Shown: positions 37,015 through 47,281 of the stretch, piece after piece
Layout of the letters: the number at the start of each line of letters is the position of its first letter
Position numbering within the stretch: position 1 is the first letter of the stretch
Source: Ramlibacter sp.
GTDB lineage: Bacteria; Pseudomonadota; Gammaproteobacteria; Burkholderiales; Burkholderiaceae_C
Direction of reading: 5' to 3'
NCBI GenBank assembly: GCA_013815685.1
Contig: JACDFR010000029.1
Coordinates: forward strand, 1 to 49,520
Length of the DNA stretch: 49,520 nt
The notes under the pieces: model-generated
The model's input: only the letters and a program-made list of their open reading frames with translations
Told to the model about the DNA's origin: nothing
Databases searched by the model: none
Made by a program: the position numbers and the translations under genes

Positions 37015-38280
37015 ATGGCCGAGAAAAAAGGCTCTTCGAGCGAGAAAACGCTTTACTGCTCCTTTTGCGGTAAGAGCCAGCATGAGGTGAAGAAACTGAT
37101 CGCGGGGCCCTCGGTCTTCATTTGCGATGAGTGCATCGACCTGTGCAATGAAATCATCCGCGACGAATTGCCCACCGGCGAAGACCAGCGCGAGGCGCGC
37201 GGCGACCTGCCCACGCCGGCCGAGATCAAGGCGAACCTCGACAACTACGTGATCGGCCAGGAGCCGGCCAAGCGCGGCCTTTCGGTGGCCGTGTACAACC
37301 ACTACAAGCGGCTTCGCCACAAGGAAAAAGCCAAGAAGGACGATGTCGAGCTCACCAAGAGCAACATCCTGCTGATCGGGCCCACCGGCTCCGGCAAGAC
37401 GCTGCTGGCCCAGACCCTGGCGCGCATGCTCGACGTGCCATTCGTGATGGCCGACGCGACCACACTGACCGAAGCAGGTTACGTGGGTGAAGACGTCGAG
37501 AACATCATCCAGAAGCTGCTGCAAAGCTGCAACTACGAAGTCGAGCGGGCCCAGCGGGGCATCGTCTACATCGACGAGATCGACAAGATCTCCCGCAAGT
37601 CGGACAACCCTTCGATCACCCGCGACGTGTCGGGCGAGGGCGTGCAGCAGGCCCTGCTCAAGCTGATTGAAGGCACGATGGCCAGCGTGCCTCCCCAGGG
37701 CGGGCGCAAGCACCCCAACCAGGACTTCCTGCAGATCGACACGACCAACATCCTGTTCATCTGCGGCGGCGCCTTCTCGGGACTGGAAAAAGTGATCGAG
37801 CAGCGCACCGAAGCCTCGGGCATCGGTTTCGGCGCGGCTGTGAAGAGCAAGGCGCAGCGCAGCCTCACCGATGTCTTCCGCGAGGTCGAGCCCGAAGACC
37901 TGATCAAGTTCGGCCTGATCCCCGAGCTGGTGGGCCGCATGCCCGTGGTCGCCACCTTGTCGGAGCTGAGCGAAGATGCCTTGGTGCAGATCCTCACCGA
38001 GCCCAAGAACGCGCTGGTCAAGCAGTACGGCAAGCTCCTCGCCATGGAAGGCGTGGACCTCGAGATCCGCCCCAATGCCTTGCGAGCCATCGCCAAGAGG
38101 GCGCTGGCCCGCAAGACCGGTGCGCGCGGCCTGCGCTCGATCCTGGAGCAGTCGCTGATCGACACGATGTTCGAGCTCCCCAATACGGCGAATGTCGACA
38201 AGGTCGTGGTCGACGAGTCCACCATCGAAGAGAACAAGCCGCCGCTTCTGGTGTATCGCGAAGCCGCCAAGAAGGCCTAG
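37015..38280 (+). CDS. clpX: ATP-dependent Clp protease ATP-binding subunit ClpX
   Basis: A 421-residue AAA+ unfoldase. The N-terminal zinc domain has C15, C18, C37 and C40. Walker A is GPTGSGKT, Walker [10 protein letters not shown], and the pore loop is in [11 protein letters not shown] (GYVG). The loop that docks ClpP (an IGF-type motif) appears in [11 protein letters not shown]. Arginine sensors follow in [11 protein letters not shown]. It recognises tagged substrates, unfolds them and feeds ClpP. Confidence 0.97.
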   Translation: MAEKKGSSSEKTLYCSFCGKSQHEVKKLIAGPSVFICDECIDLCNEIIRDELPTGEDQREARGDLPTPAEIKANLDNYVIGQEPAKRGLSVAVYNHYKRLRHKEKAKKDDVELTKSNILLIGPTGSGKTLLAQTLARMLDVPFVMADATTLTEAGYVGEDVENIIQKLLQSCNYEVERAQRGIVYIDEIDKISRKSDNPSITRDVSGEGVQQALLKLIEGTMASVPPQGGRKHPNQDFLQIDTTNILFICGGAFSGLEKVIEQRTEASGIGFGAAVKSKAQRSLTDVFREVEPEDLIKFGLIPELVGRMPVVATLSELSEDALVQILTEPKNALVKQYGKLLAMEGVDLEIRPNALRAIAKRALARKTGARGLRSILEQSLIDTMFELPNTANVDKVVVDESTIEENKPPLLVYREAAKKA

Positions 38281-38344
38281 CCTCGCTTTTCGAGTGATCT
38301 TTCACACCAATCCAACCCTGGCAGCCGCATTGACATGCGGGCGG

Positions 38345-38372
38345 GTTGAAAATTCCCCATTCCGGTCCATAT
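38345..38372 (+). promoter_or_regulatory. Sigma-32-like heat-shock promoter for lon
   Basis: GTTGAAA (six of seven to CTTGAAA), a 13-base spacer and GTCCATAT (six of eight to CCCCATNT). The predicted start is near 38379, about 20 bases before the ATG at 38400. The spacing equals that of the clpP candidate. Confidence 0.55.
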
Positions 38373-38399
38373 TCGACTGAGACTGAAAAAAGGATCACC

Positions 38400-40835
<2,436 letters not shown>

Positions 40836-40882
40836 GGCGAGGCCCCGGGCCGGGAAATTACGCTATAATTCGAAGCTCGAAT

Positions 40883-40958
40883 GCGGGAATAGCTCAGTTG
40901 GTAGAGCGCAACCTTGCCAAGGTTGAGGTCGAGAGTTCGAGACTCTTTTCCCGCTCCA
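40883..40958 (+). tRNA. tRNA-Gly (anticodon GCC)
   Basis: The acceptor arms GCGGGAA and TTCCCGC pair perfectly, with discriminator T and encoded CCA. TAGCTCAGTTGGTAGAGC is the D-arm, and CAACC-TTGCCAA-GGTTG the anticodon arm with GCC. The T-arm is GAGAGTTCGAGACTC. A perfect TATAAT -10 box lies at 40864-40869, the likely start of the tRNA operon. Confidence 0.96.
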
Positions 40959-40991
40959 TTTTTACAAAGGCAGCAGTGCTGCTTTTTCCGC

Positions 40992-41019
40992 AAAAGGGAA
41001 GCTTCTGGCTTCCCTTTTT
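40992..41019 (+). terminator. Hairpin with T-tract between tRNA-Gly and tRNA-Cys
   Basis: AAAAGGGAAGC (40992-41002) and GCTTCCCTTTTT (41008-41019) form an eleven-pair stem with a five-base loop, ending in five T. It looks like an intrinsic terminator within the tRNA cluster, so it may be partial or a processing signal. Confidence 0.65.
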
Positions 41020-41039
41020 CATGAGCATCTCGAGATCAG

Positions 41040-41113
41040 GGCGCGGTAGCAAAGCGGTTATGCAGTGGATTGCAAATCCATCCAGGGCGGTTCGACTCCG
41101 CCCCGCGCCTCCA
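41040..41113 (+). tRNA. tRNA-Cys (anticodon GCA)
   Basis: The acceptor stem GGCGCGG/CCGCGCC, discriminator T and encoded CCA are intact. The anticodon arm is TGGAT-TGCAAAT-CCA-type with GCA, and the T-arm is GGCGGTTCGACTCCGCC. It is followed by the tRNA-Leu genes. Confidence 0.95.
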
Positions 41114-41178
41114 GCAGTTCACAGCCTCGCCAATATCGTTGCCGGGGCTGTTTCGTTTTTGTTTCACAATGGTCCAGA

Positions 41179-41225
41179 GCCTCGGTGGTGAAATTGGTAG
41201 ACACAGCGGACAAAAAATCTCCCCA
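41179..41225 (+). pseudogene. Degenerate 5' half of a tRNA-Leu
   Basis: The first 33 bases (41179-41211) match the intact tRNA-Leu at 41331 at all but a few positions, including the whole D-arm segment GGTGAAATTGGTAGACAC. The anticodon loop reads CAAAAAA instead of CTTAAAA and the stem is mispaired. No matching acceptor 3' strand (CCGAGGC) or T-arm follows. It is a decayed tandem copy. Confidence 0.7.
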
Positions 41226-41330
41226 CGACCCTCTGGCTGCTAGGTGTCATGTAGGAGCCAGTACAGGCGTACAGTTGAAACAGGCCTAGCGTAGCTAGGC
41301 GAAACATCGGTTCGGCAACGAGCCGCGTTA
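41226..41330 (+). other. Hairpin-rich spacer between the two tRNA-Leu copies
   Basis: Three stem-loops are visible: CTGGCT (41233-41238) with AGCCAG (41256-41261); GCCTAGC-GTA-GCTAGGC (near 41284-41300); and CGGTTCG-GCAA-CGAGCCG (near 41308-41325), which has a GNRA tetraloop. No reading frame of interest is present. It could be the ruined intron of the upstream tRNA copy, or an independent structured element. Confidence 0.4.
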
Positions 41331-41652
41331 GCCCGAGTGGTGAAATTGGTAGACACAAGGGACTTGAAGCAATTTGAGCCCTCCGGGGGAAACCCCGGAG
41401 GTGAAGCCCGTCAAATTCGGCGAACGCCCTGGATGCTGCAAGCATCCGAGCCAACGCCGAGCCAAGCCCCGGATCGAAAGATTCGCGGGAAGGTGTAGAG
41501 AGCAGACGGCGGGCACCTACGGCCGCAAGGCTATGGTGAAGGCGTGCTCCAGACCACGAACAGCGTTCACGCTGGCGGCGAAAGCCGAAGTGGTAAGAAA
41601 ATCCCTCGACCTTTAACAAGTCGTGCCGGTTCGATTCCGGCCTCGGGCACCA
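41331..41652 (+). tRNA. tRNA-Leu (anticodon UAA) interrupted by a group I intron
   Basis: Exon 1 (41331-41365) has acceptor GCCCGAG, the D-arm and the 5' anticodon stem, ending GGGACTT. Exon 2 (41598-41652) begins AAAATCCCTC, continues with a long variable arm (CGAC...GTCG), T-arm GCCGGTTCGATTCCGGC, acceptor CTCGGGC, discriminator A and CCA. Joined, the anticodon loop is CTTAAAA with UAA, so the intron splits the anticodon after U34. The mature tRNA is 90 bases with CCA. A scanner without intron support would miss it. It completes the Gly-Cys-Leu cluster common in proteobacteria. Confidence 0.93.
41366..41597 (+). ncRNA. Self-splicing group I intron (IC3-like) in tRNA-Leu(UAA)
   Basis: The 232-base intron starts after exon U and ends in G (omega-G at 41597). 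The guide GAG (41376-41378, in ATTTGAGCC) can pair with exon CUU, giving the U-G pair at the 5' splice site. P2 is CTCCGGGG-GAAA-CCCCGGAG (41381-41400). Core segments TCAAATTCGGCGAA (P3/P4), AACGCCGAGCCAAGC (P4-P6), GAAGGTGTAGAGAGCAGACGGC (P7/P3) and TATGGTGAAGGC follow in the order known from the Azoarcus tRNA-Ile and cyanobacterial tRNA-Leu introns. CGGCGAAAGCCG near the end is a P9-type hairpin. No homing endonuclease is encoded. Confidence 0.93.
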
Positions 41653-41657
41653 GTTTG

Positions 41658-41698
41658 AAGAGCCGTCCTTATTCGACCAAGGCCGGCTCTTTCATTTC
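41658..41698 (+). terminator. Terminator of the tRNA cluster
   Basis: AAGAGCCG (41658-41665) pairs with CGGCTCTT (41684-41691); CCTT and AAGG extend the pairing inside. TTCATTTCT follows. It begins six bases after the CCA of tRNA-Leu and marks the boundary to the accessory region. Confidence 0.8.
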
Positions 41699-41769
41699 TC
41701 TGCGCCAATAGGCAGCAAATGGCCGGCGGTCGGCCAGAAGCCGCCAGTCGAAGTTACTCTGGGAGGCTC

Positions 41770-43279
41770 ATGGCGCAGGGAGACGCGGGACCGAAGATCT
41801 ATTTCTCGGATTTCTTCGGCTTGGAGCCCGAGGTCCTTGAGGAGTACGGCGCATTTGACGTCGCGCTCATCAACGACCTGCCGTTGTTCGTGGACCCGTT
41901 TCTGCTGTACGACAGCGAGAACGCGGTCTACAAGGGTCTGCACGAAGAGATCATCACCTACCTCTGCTTCCTGCGTGATCGCGCTGTCGCTGGCGAGCTG
42001 ACCGCAGGTTCAATCATGCAGTGGCTTCTCTTCAAAGAGGTCAAGCAGAACTGGCTGGGTTCAGCACGACCGGCAACGTCGGCACGGGCCTCGGGCCCGC
42101 CTTCGCCCGTGCCCTCGCGCGCAACTTGACATCGGTGTTCAAGGATTCGGCAACGAGACCATCTCGAACGGCAGCCACTTAGAGAAGCTTGGTCTGCTGA
42201 GCGGCGGTGTTGGCCGTGATCACCTCAGCGACTTCACGACGAACCTGATCAAGGGCTTCTTGCTGGAGTACACGCAGTCCTTTGCCCTTGAGTACCTTGA
42301 GCCGCAACAGCGAGCGCGCTGCCGTATCGAACGCGTGCGGTTCGCCTACGACACCCAGCGCTGGCAGGCCGGCTACTTCGAGTTGCCCATCGCGAACGGC
42401 GACTACGTGATCCTGACGCCGAAGGAGATACTGACGCGCGACGAGGCGTGGATCAACCAATCCGACCTGCTGGACAAGTTCCACGACATTTGCGTGTCGT
42501 TGCCCGACGAGGGGCTTCGAGCCCAGGTCAACGACCACTTTTTCAAGCAGATTAACAAGCGGACCAAAGAGAAGGAAAAGAGAGCCGCCGCGCTGAGGAC
42601 CATAGAGCAGTTTCAAGAGCTGCTGGACTACTACATCCGTTGGAAGGAAGAGCACGGCCCCGAGGCGCATCGGTCAGCCGACGCCAAGGTGCAGGAGACG
42701 CAGCTTCAGTTCGTCGAGAACATCAGGGCATTGGTCAGCAAGCATTTGGCGGGCACAGAGTTCTACAGCTATGACTCGTCATACGAGCAGAGCATGAAGC
42801 GCGTGATGTACCTGAAGCACGTCATCGAGGACCAGGGCGGTCAGCGCCTGCTCTACATCAACGGGAAGCCCGTGCAGCGCGAGGTTGACCTGCATGTGAT
42901 GTTCAGGCTCACGTGGTTCGACAACGGCCATGATCTGAATGCCGAGGTCAACAACGGTCGTGGGCCGGTTGATTTCAAAGTCTCGAAGGGCAAGAAGAAC
43001 TCGAATCTTGTGGAATTCAAGCTCGCAAAGAACACGGCATTGGAAAAGAACCTGCAGCACCAGGTGAAGATCTACGAGAAGGCCAGCGACGCGAAGACAT
43101 CAATCAAGGTAATCATGCACTTCTCGGACTCTGAACTCCAGCGGGTCATGGACATCCTGAAACGCCTGAAGCTCACCGCCTGCAAGGATATCGTCCTGAT
43201 CGACGCCAGCCCCAAGGAGTCAGCGTCGAAGGCGCCTGCGGATTGGGCAGGAAAATACGGTTCGCGCAGCTCTCGATGA
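41770..43279 (+). pseudogene. PD-(D/E)XK-like nuclease protein, probable defence gene, two frameshifts
   Basis: A GGGAGG ribosome site precedes the ATG at 41770. The product begins PKIYFSDFFGLEPEVLEEYG and NDLPLFVDPFLLYDSENAVY. The frame breaks after KQNWLG (near 42058, one base missing in a G-run) and again after TSVFKD (near 42145, one base missing). Restoring both bases gives one protein of about 500 residues. The C-terminal third has RGPVDFKVSKGKKNSNLVEF, then KLAKN...LQHQVKIY; the D...EFK pattern fits a PD-(D/E)XK nuclease core. I recall proteins with this start in phage-defence and restriction neighbourhoods, but cannot name the family. The last 15 codons (after ESASKA) are antisense to a TrbE fragment, so the true end has been lost. 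Confidence 0.65.
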
Positions 43280-43590
43280 TGGCCGGCGCAATACTGGAAT
43301 CCTTGATGTCCGCCAGCGATTGCGTGGCGAAGATCACCGACACGTTCTTTTTGCGCAGCGTCTTCAGCCACTGGCGAATGCGCGCGGCGAACACCGGGTC
43401 ATCAAGGAACAGCCATGCCTCATCGAGGACAGCAGTGTTGGGGCACCGTCAAGGCGTTCCTCGAACGCGCGAACAGATAGCGCAGCACGGCCAGCGCAGC
43501 CGCCTTGCTGTGCATCAGTTCTTCCATTTCGAACGCTTGCACGTCGGCCTGCGCGTTGGAATCATCGAGCCGGTCATGGTCGGCATTCCG
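43233..43590 (-). pseudogene. TrbE/VirB4 conjugation ATPase fragment
   Basis: Read on the minus strand in three frames, the segment gives AFEMEELMHSKAAALAVLRY, then a shifted FEERLDGAPTLL, then VLDEAWLFLDDPVFAARIRQ with Walker B (LDEAW), then KNVSVIFATQSLADI, SSIAPAIIESCANRIFLP. This is the C-terminal ATPase region of TrbE/VirB4 proteins of type IV secretion. At least two frameshifts and missing ends show it is dead. It marks a former conjugative element next to the tRNA cluster. Confidence 0.75.
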
Positions 43591-43639
43591 GCCTCGGCCG
43601 CCCTTTCACCGCGGCGGATCAGAGCCAAGGAGGGCCCGA

Positions 43640-44291
43640 CAGGCCATGGCTTGCCGCCTTGCTGCAACGCCGGCCGTACAGCGTGGCCGTCGCGGCGGTG
43701 GCCAACAAGTTGGCGCGAACGATCTGGGCAGTTCTGGCCCGCGGACAGGCCTGGCTTGCACGACGGTGACGTAGTCCTGGCCGCGGCGCAGGCTGGTCTC
43801 GTCGATGCCCACGACCTGCACGCTCTCGAAGCTCTCCAGCGCGCGCGCCTGCTCGACGTAGAACTCGATGCGCCGCCACAGCTGCTTGTCGCCGCAGCGC
43901 AGCAACTGCCCGCCTGGCGCACTGGCAACTCGCGGCACAACGCCAACGCCAACGCCAGCGCCTCGAAGGCCGCCGTGAAGCCCAAGCCTGGCCGAGCCCA
44001 CGGCACCAAGAGCTGCGTGGTCTTGCCGCAGGCGCCACAGGCCACGCGCGGCACGTCGGCATGCAGCCAGGCCTCGTACTGGAAGAAGTCCAGACGCCGC
44101 CACGATCGGCGCAACCGGTCGTGCACCCGCTGCGAGGCCGCGCCACAGGCCGGGCAGTTCAGCAGCGCACCCTGGCAGCGCACCTCGAAGTCGATGCGCT
44201 TGTGCGCCACATCCAGCTTGATGTCTTCAACCACCCAAGGCGGCTGCAAACCCAGCGCGCTGGTGAACAGCGCCTCCACTCCAACGCTCAA
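43640..44291 (-). pseudogene. ISL3-family transposase fragment
   Basis: From a TTG near 44291 the minus strand encodes LFTSALGLQPPWVVEDIKLD, then the N-terminal zinc-finger region (CPACG...HDRLRRSWRRLDFFQY and CGACGK), then a HTH region. After a frameshift near 43920 it continues QLWRRIEFYVEQARALESFE and VVGIDETSLRRGQDYVTVV, the first catalytic Asp of the DDE domain. The rest is shifted and absent. The order is that of ISL3 transposases. The element is inactive and I do not see its terminal inverted repeats. Confidence 0.75.
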
Positions 44292-44324
44292 CGCAGTTCT
44301 CCCGGCTGCACGCGGCCCCGCGGA

Positions 44325-44359
44325 CATGTGGACGGGCTCAAATGCAGCCCGCCCACATG
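44325..44359. repeat. Long inverted repeat upstream of the ISL3 fragment
   Basis: CATGTGG-A-CGGGCT (44325-44338) pairs with AGCCCG-C-CCACATG (44346-44359), a 13-pair stem with one mismatch and a seven-base loop. No T-tract follows. It may be part of the insertion element or a solitary palindromic unit. Confidence 0.5.
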
Positions 44360-44440
44360 CCCACCGGGCTCGACCACGACTACCGGATGTCACTGTCGTG
44401 TTCCACACGAAACGACGAGGGACCTTGCCTTCGCCCTGAC

Positions 44441-44485
44441 ATGAGCGGCTCGGCATGCGGATTGTAAATCTGTCGAGGCTGCAGG
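44441..44485 (+). pseudogene. tRNA-Tyr-like fragment
   Basis: GAGCGGCT resembles a tRNA-Tyr D-arm, and GCGGA-TTGTAAA-TCTGT forms an anticodon arm with GTA at 44464-44466. The acceptor stem and T-arm are missing. It may be a trace left by an element that once used a tRNA gene as its target. Chance similarity is possible because the fragment is short. Confidence 0.35.
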
Positions 44486-44493
44486 CTTCACAA

Positions 44494-44551
44494 TAAGGGG
44501 CCGATGCATATCGGCCTCTGCTCGTCTCCTCTCGTTTATTGCGATAGAGCC
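44494..44551 (+). repeat. 58-base dispersed repeat, copy A
   Basis: This stretch is largely identical to 47398-47456. Shared blocks are ATGCATATCGGCC, CGTCTCCTCTCG and ATTGCGATAGA. In this copy GGCCGAT-GCAT-ATCGGCC (44499-44516) is a perfect seven-pair hairpin. It ends 36 bases before the argC start. Confidence 0.75.
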
Positions 44552-44587
44552 AAACTTGTTCGCTCACTCTAGCAATAGAATACTGCC

Positions 44588-45565
44588 ATGAGCATTCGCA
44601 CCGGAATTGTCGGGATCAGCGGTTTTGGCGGCGGCGAGGCGATGCGGCTGGTCGCGAGCCACCCGTCTTTCGAGCTAATCTACGCCGCGGGCGAGGGGAG
44701 CGCCGGCAGCCGGTTGGTGGACCGCTTCCCCGGTGTGCCGGCCAAGCTGGCCGAGCTGGTGATCGAGAAGTGGGACCCTGTGAGCCTGCCGAAGCTCGAC
44801 GTGCTGTTCGCGTCGCTGCCCACGGGCGCCTCGGCCGAGGCGCTGGCGCGCGTCCCCAAGGACGTGAAGATCGTCGACATCGGCGGCGACCACCGCTACG
44901 TCGAGGGTTGGGCGTACGGCCTGGCCGACGTCTGGCCAGCCCAGATCGAGGGTCAGATCCGCGTTGCCAACCCCGGCTGCTTCCCCGCGGCGACGCTGAA
45001 CGCGCTGGCGCCGCTGCTGGTCAACAAGCTGATCGAGCCTGGCAACATCGTGATCGACGTCAAGACCGGCATCTCCGGTGCCGGCCGGGGCGGCGCCGAC
45101 AGCAAGTTCGGCTACGCCGAGAGCAACGAGAACTTGCTGCCCTACGGTCTGCTCAAGCACGTCCACATGCCCGAGATTGCCAAGACGATCGAGCGGCTCA
45201 GTGGCGGCAGCGCGGCCGGGCTGGTGTTCACGCCACACTTGGTGCCGATGACCCGCGGCGTACTCGCCACCATTTACTGCCGCGGCCGCGCCACTACGGG
45301 CCAGTGCTTGGACGCGGCCCGGCGCTTCTACGCCAGTCGGGCGTTCGTCCGCGTGACGGACAAGCCGCCGCAGACCAAATGGGCTACCGGCTCGAACCTC
45401 GCGTTCGTCAGTTATGCGGCCGATCCAGAGCGCAACTTGGTGATTGCGATGGGCGTGGTCGACAATCTTGGCAAGGGAGCGGCCGGTCAGGCGGTGCAGA
45501 ATGCGAACCTGATCTGCGGCCTGCCAGAAACCGCAGGGCTGGACGGCGTACCTGTTTGGCCGTGA
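44588..45565 (+). CDS. argC: N-acetyl-gamma-glutamyl-phosphate reductase
   Basis: A 325-residue NADP-dependent reductase that converts N-acetylglutamyl phosphate to the semialdehyde in arginine synthesis. The nucleotide-binding start is GIVGISGFGGGEAMRLVASH (GFGGGE rather than the common GYTGxE). LDVLFASLPTGAS and the active-site cysteine in VANPGCFPAATLNAL are present. VFTPHLVPMTRGVLATIYCR and AVQNANLICGLPE complete the family pattern. The coding frame is intact. It stands alone, among transposon remnants and after a dispersed repeat, without other arg genes. It is therefore probably a second, transferred copy, perhaps serving a related pathway. Confidence 0.9.
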   Translation: MSIRTGIVGISGFGGGEAMRLVASHPSFELIYAAGEGSAGSRLVDRFPGVPAKLAELVIEKWDPVSLPKLDVLFASLPTGASAEALARVPKDVKIVDIGGDHRYVEGWAYGLADVWPAQIEGQIRVANPGCFPAATLNALAPLLVNKLIEPGNIVIDVKTGISGAGRGGADSKFGYAESNENLLPYGLLKHVHMPEIAKTIERLSGGSAAGLVFTPHLVPMTRGVLATIYCRGRATTGQCLDAARRFYASRAFVRVTDKPPQTKWATGSNLAFVSYAADPERNLVIAMGVVDNLGKGAAGQAVQNANLICGLPETAGLDGVPVWP

Positions 45566-45598
45566 TATCGTTTACGAGTCCGTATTGTCCGTCGTTTA

Positions 45599-45630
45599 TG
45601 AATCGCCCCGGGTTTTCCGGAGACTCCAAC
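45599..45630. mobile_element. IS3-family-like terminal repeat remnant
   Basis: TGAATCGCCCCGGGTTTTCC followed by GGAGACTCCAAC resembles the terminal inverted repeat of IS3-family elements (ends of the type TGAACCGCCCCGGG...GGAGACT). No transposase of that family is nearby, so it is a solo end. The match is from memory. Confidence 0.5.
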
Positions 45631-45783
45631 TCTTGATGGGATATCTAAGCCCCATGGCCTTCGACAAAAATGGCTTGCCGACGAAAGTGAGCTCGCAAAA
45701 TAATCCCGATTCGCCTGGGAGGCGCAAAACAGGGGCAAGTGCATTCGTTTTCCTTCAGGTGTAGATGCCTTGTGCGGCACGTG

Positions 45784-46234
45784 TTAGGAAGAGCTGAAAT
45801 ATGGCAGTTTATGCTCGACGAGACGCGCCGTGAACTTAGCGGGAAGAAAGACCGCTACTCTCAAGCCCCGATGCTGTTGCATCCCGCCGTCTTGCGCGTT
45901 CTGGAGAAGGCTGAGGGCACGTTGCACCTGGCAACAACGGGAATGCGCACCATGCTCTCAGATCTGTGGGAGCGCGCGAAAACATCGAAGCCGCTATCAG
46001 AATCCGAGCGTATCATGGCACGCAATGCGACGTCCGCAGGTGTACTCCTCGGCACGGACCTCGTGCGATCAGTGTTCGACGTCTCTGGTACGACGGCCAT
46101 TCGGCGCAATGGACAATTGGAGCGCCTCTTTCGCGATGCCAACTGTCTCGCAGCACCGCTCGTCGAGCGACTTCGCCTTCGAATTCACCCGCCGAGTGCG
46201 CGGCGGCTTTGCGCCACTCGACGGGCGTGTTTGA
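45784..46234 (+). pseudogene. C-terminal fragment of an acyl-CoA-dehydrogenase-like flavoprotein
   Basis: The frame reads RRELSGKKDRYSQAPMLLHP, then a helical segment (TGMRTMLSDLWERAKTSKPL) and TAIRRNGQLERLFRDANCL. After a frameshift near 46150 it continues QHRSSSDFAFEFTRRVRGG to a stop. This is the C-terminal helical bundle of the acyl-CoA dehydrogenase type 2 superfamily, which includes flavin monooxygenases. The N-terminal and FAD-binding domains are missing. Confidence 0.65.
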
Positions 46235-46443
46235 GATTGGATTGTGACGCCTCGAGCAGTCGAATTTTGTAGAGGTCTTATGCGCCCGGCGTTTAGACGT
46301 GGTTGTTGCACTATGACCACGCAATGTCATCGCCTCACCGGAAATCTTGAGCATAGCCCGGCAGCGACAGAAGACTGTCATCGACATCGCCTCATAAAAA
46401 ACTATCTGCGTTTGCATAATCAAACACGATAATAAGGATCACC

Positions 46444-46950
46444 GTGTTCGAAATATCACAAGCAACTACTTCAGTGCAATTGAACGCCGTTCGACGTCTC
46501 ATGCGAGCATATCTCGAGTGGCAAAATGACCGACATGGTGAATACCGAAAACTACTCGATCAGTATTTCGATAATAAAACATTTGAAGCCGAACTGAGTG
46601 ATCTGCCAGGCAAGTTCATCCCCCCTAGAGGTCGATTACTGATTGCAACTGGCGAAAATACACCTGTTGGATGCGTCGCACTCCGCGACCTCGGCGGAGC
46701 AGTTTGTGAGATGAAACGCCTGTTCGTCGTTCCCGAATACCATGGACGCGGCGTGGGCTTGGCTTTGGCGAAAGCTGTTATCGAAGAGGCTCGAGGCATC
46801 GGCTATAATTTGATGCGCCTCGACACGGGACCCAAATCAATTGAAGCGCAAACCATCTATAGCAAACTCGGATTCAGGGAAATTGCACCGTACGACCAAG
46901 TCGACGACGAGATGAAGAATTGGTTGGTTTTCATGGAACTGACCCTGTAG
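46444..46950 (+). CDS. GNAT-family N-acetyltransferase
   Basis: A 168-residue protein starting with GTG at 46444 after an AAGGATC ribosome site. The acetyl-CoA-binding motif A is MKRLFVVPEYHGRGVGLALA, followed by ARGIGYNLMRLDTGPKS and the motif B region AQTIYSKLGFREIAPY. PVGCVALRDL is the strand before it. The substrate is unknown. The gene is clearly more A+T-rich than the chromosomal genes to the left, a sign of transfer. It stands alone between decayed elements. Confidence 0.88.
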   Translation: MFEISQATTSVQLNAVRRLMRAYLEWQNDRHGEYRKLLDQYFDNKTFEAELSDLPGKFIPPRGRLLIATGENTPVGCVALRDLGGAVCEMKRLFVVPEYHGRGVGLALAKAVIEEARGIGYNLMRLDTGPKSIEAQTIYSKLGFREIAPYDQVDDEMKNWLVFMELTL

Positions 46951-47281
46951 TTGACCTGTACGGCTGAGTGGATCAGAAACCCGGCATGGCACTGTCAAAT
47001 TCCCACGCGCCTCGGTCGGCGCATCCATCATGGCGAGCGCGGCGAAATCCGAAGCAGACTGCAGCAAAGGCAGGAAGTAAATGGCGCTTTTTTTCGGGCC
47101 AAGGTTTTAAGTCGCCTCGTTATACACGGTCCGCGAAGCCTTGTAGGTAGTTATTGGGCTTCGCTGGCGACGTGAGGTCCGAAATGAGGTAATAAACGAA
47201 AGCGAACCGGCGTTTACCCTCGCAATTTGCGGGGACGCCACATGGCGCGAGAGTCCGATGGCTAGGCACACAAGGAATGGG
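46951..47281. other. Non-coding interval with no supported gene
   Basis: About 330 bases between the GNAT gene and the IS6-like remnant. Frames are short and without ribosome sites. GGCGC followed by seven T near 47083-47094 could be a weak terminator. No known RNA or regulatory site is recognisable. Confidence 0.4.

Noticed and set aside
41374..41616. 80-codon frame within the tRNA-Leu intron
   Set aside because: It crosses the intron core and 3' splice site, has no ribosome site and resembles no homing endonuclease.
43243..44439. 398-codon plus-strand frame
   Set aside because: It is antisense to the TrbE and ISL3 remnants and shows no independent motif.
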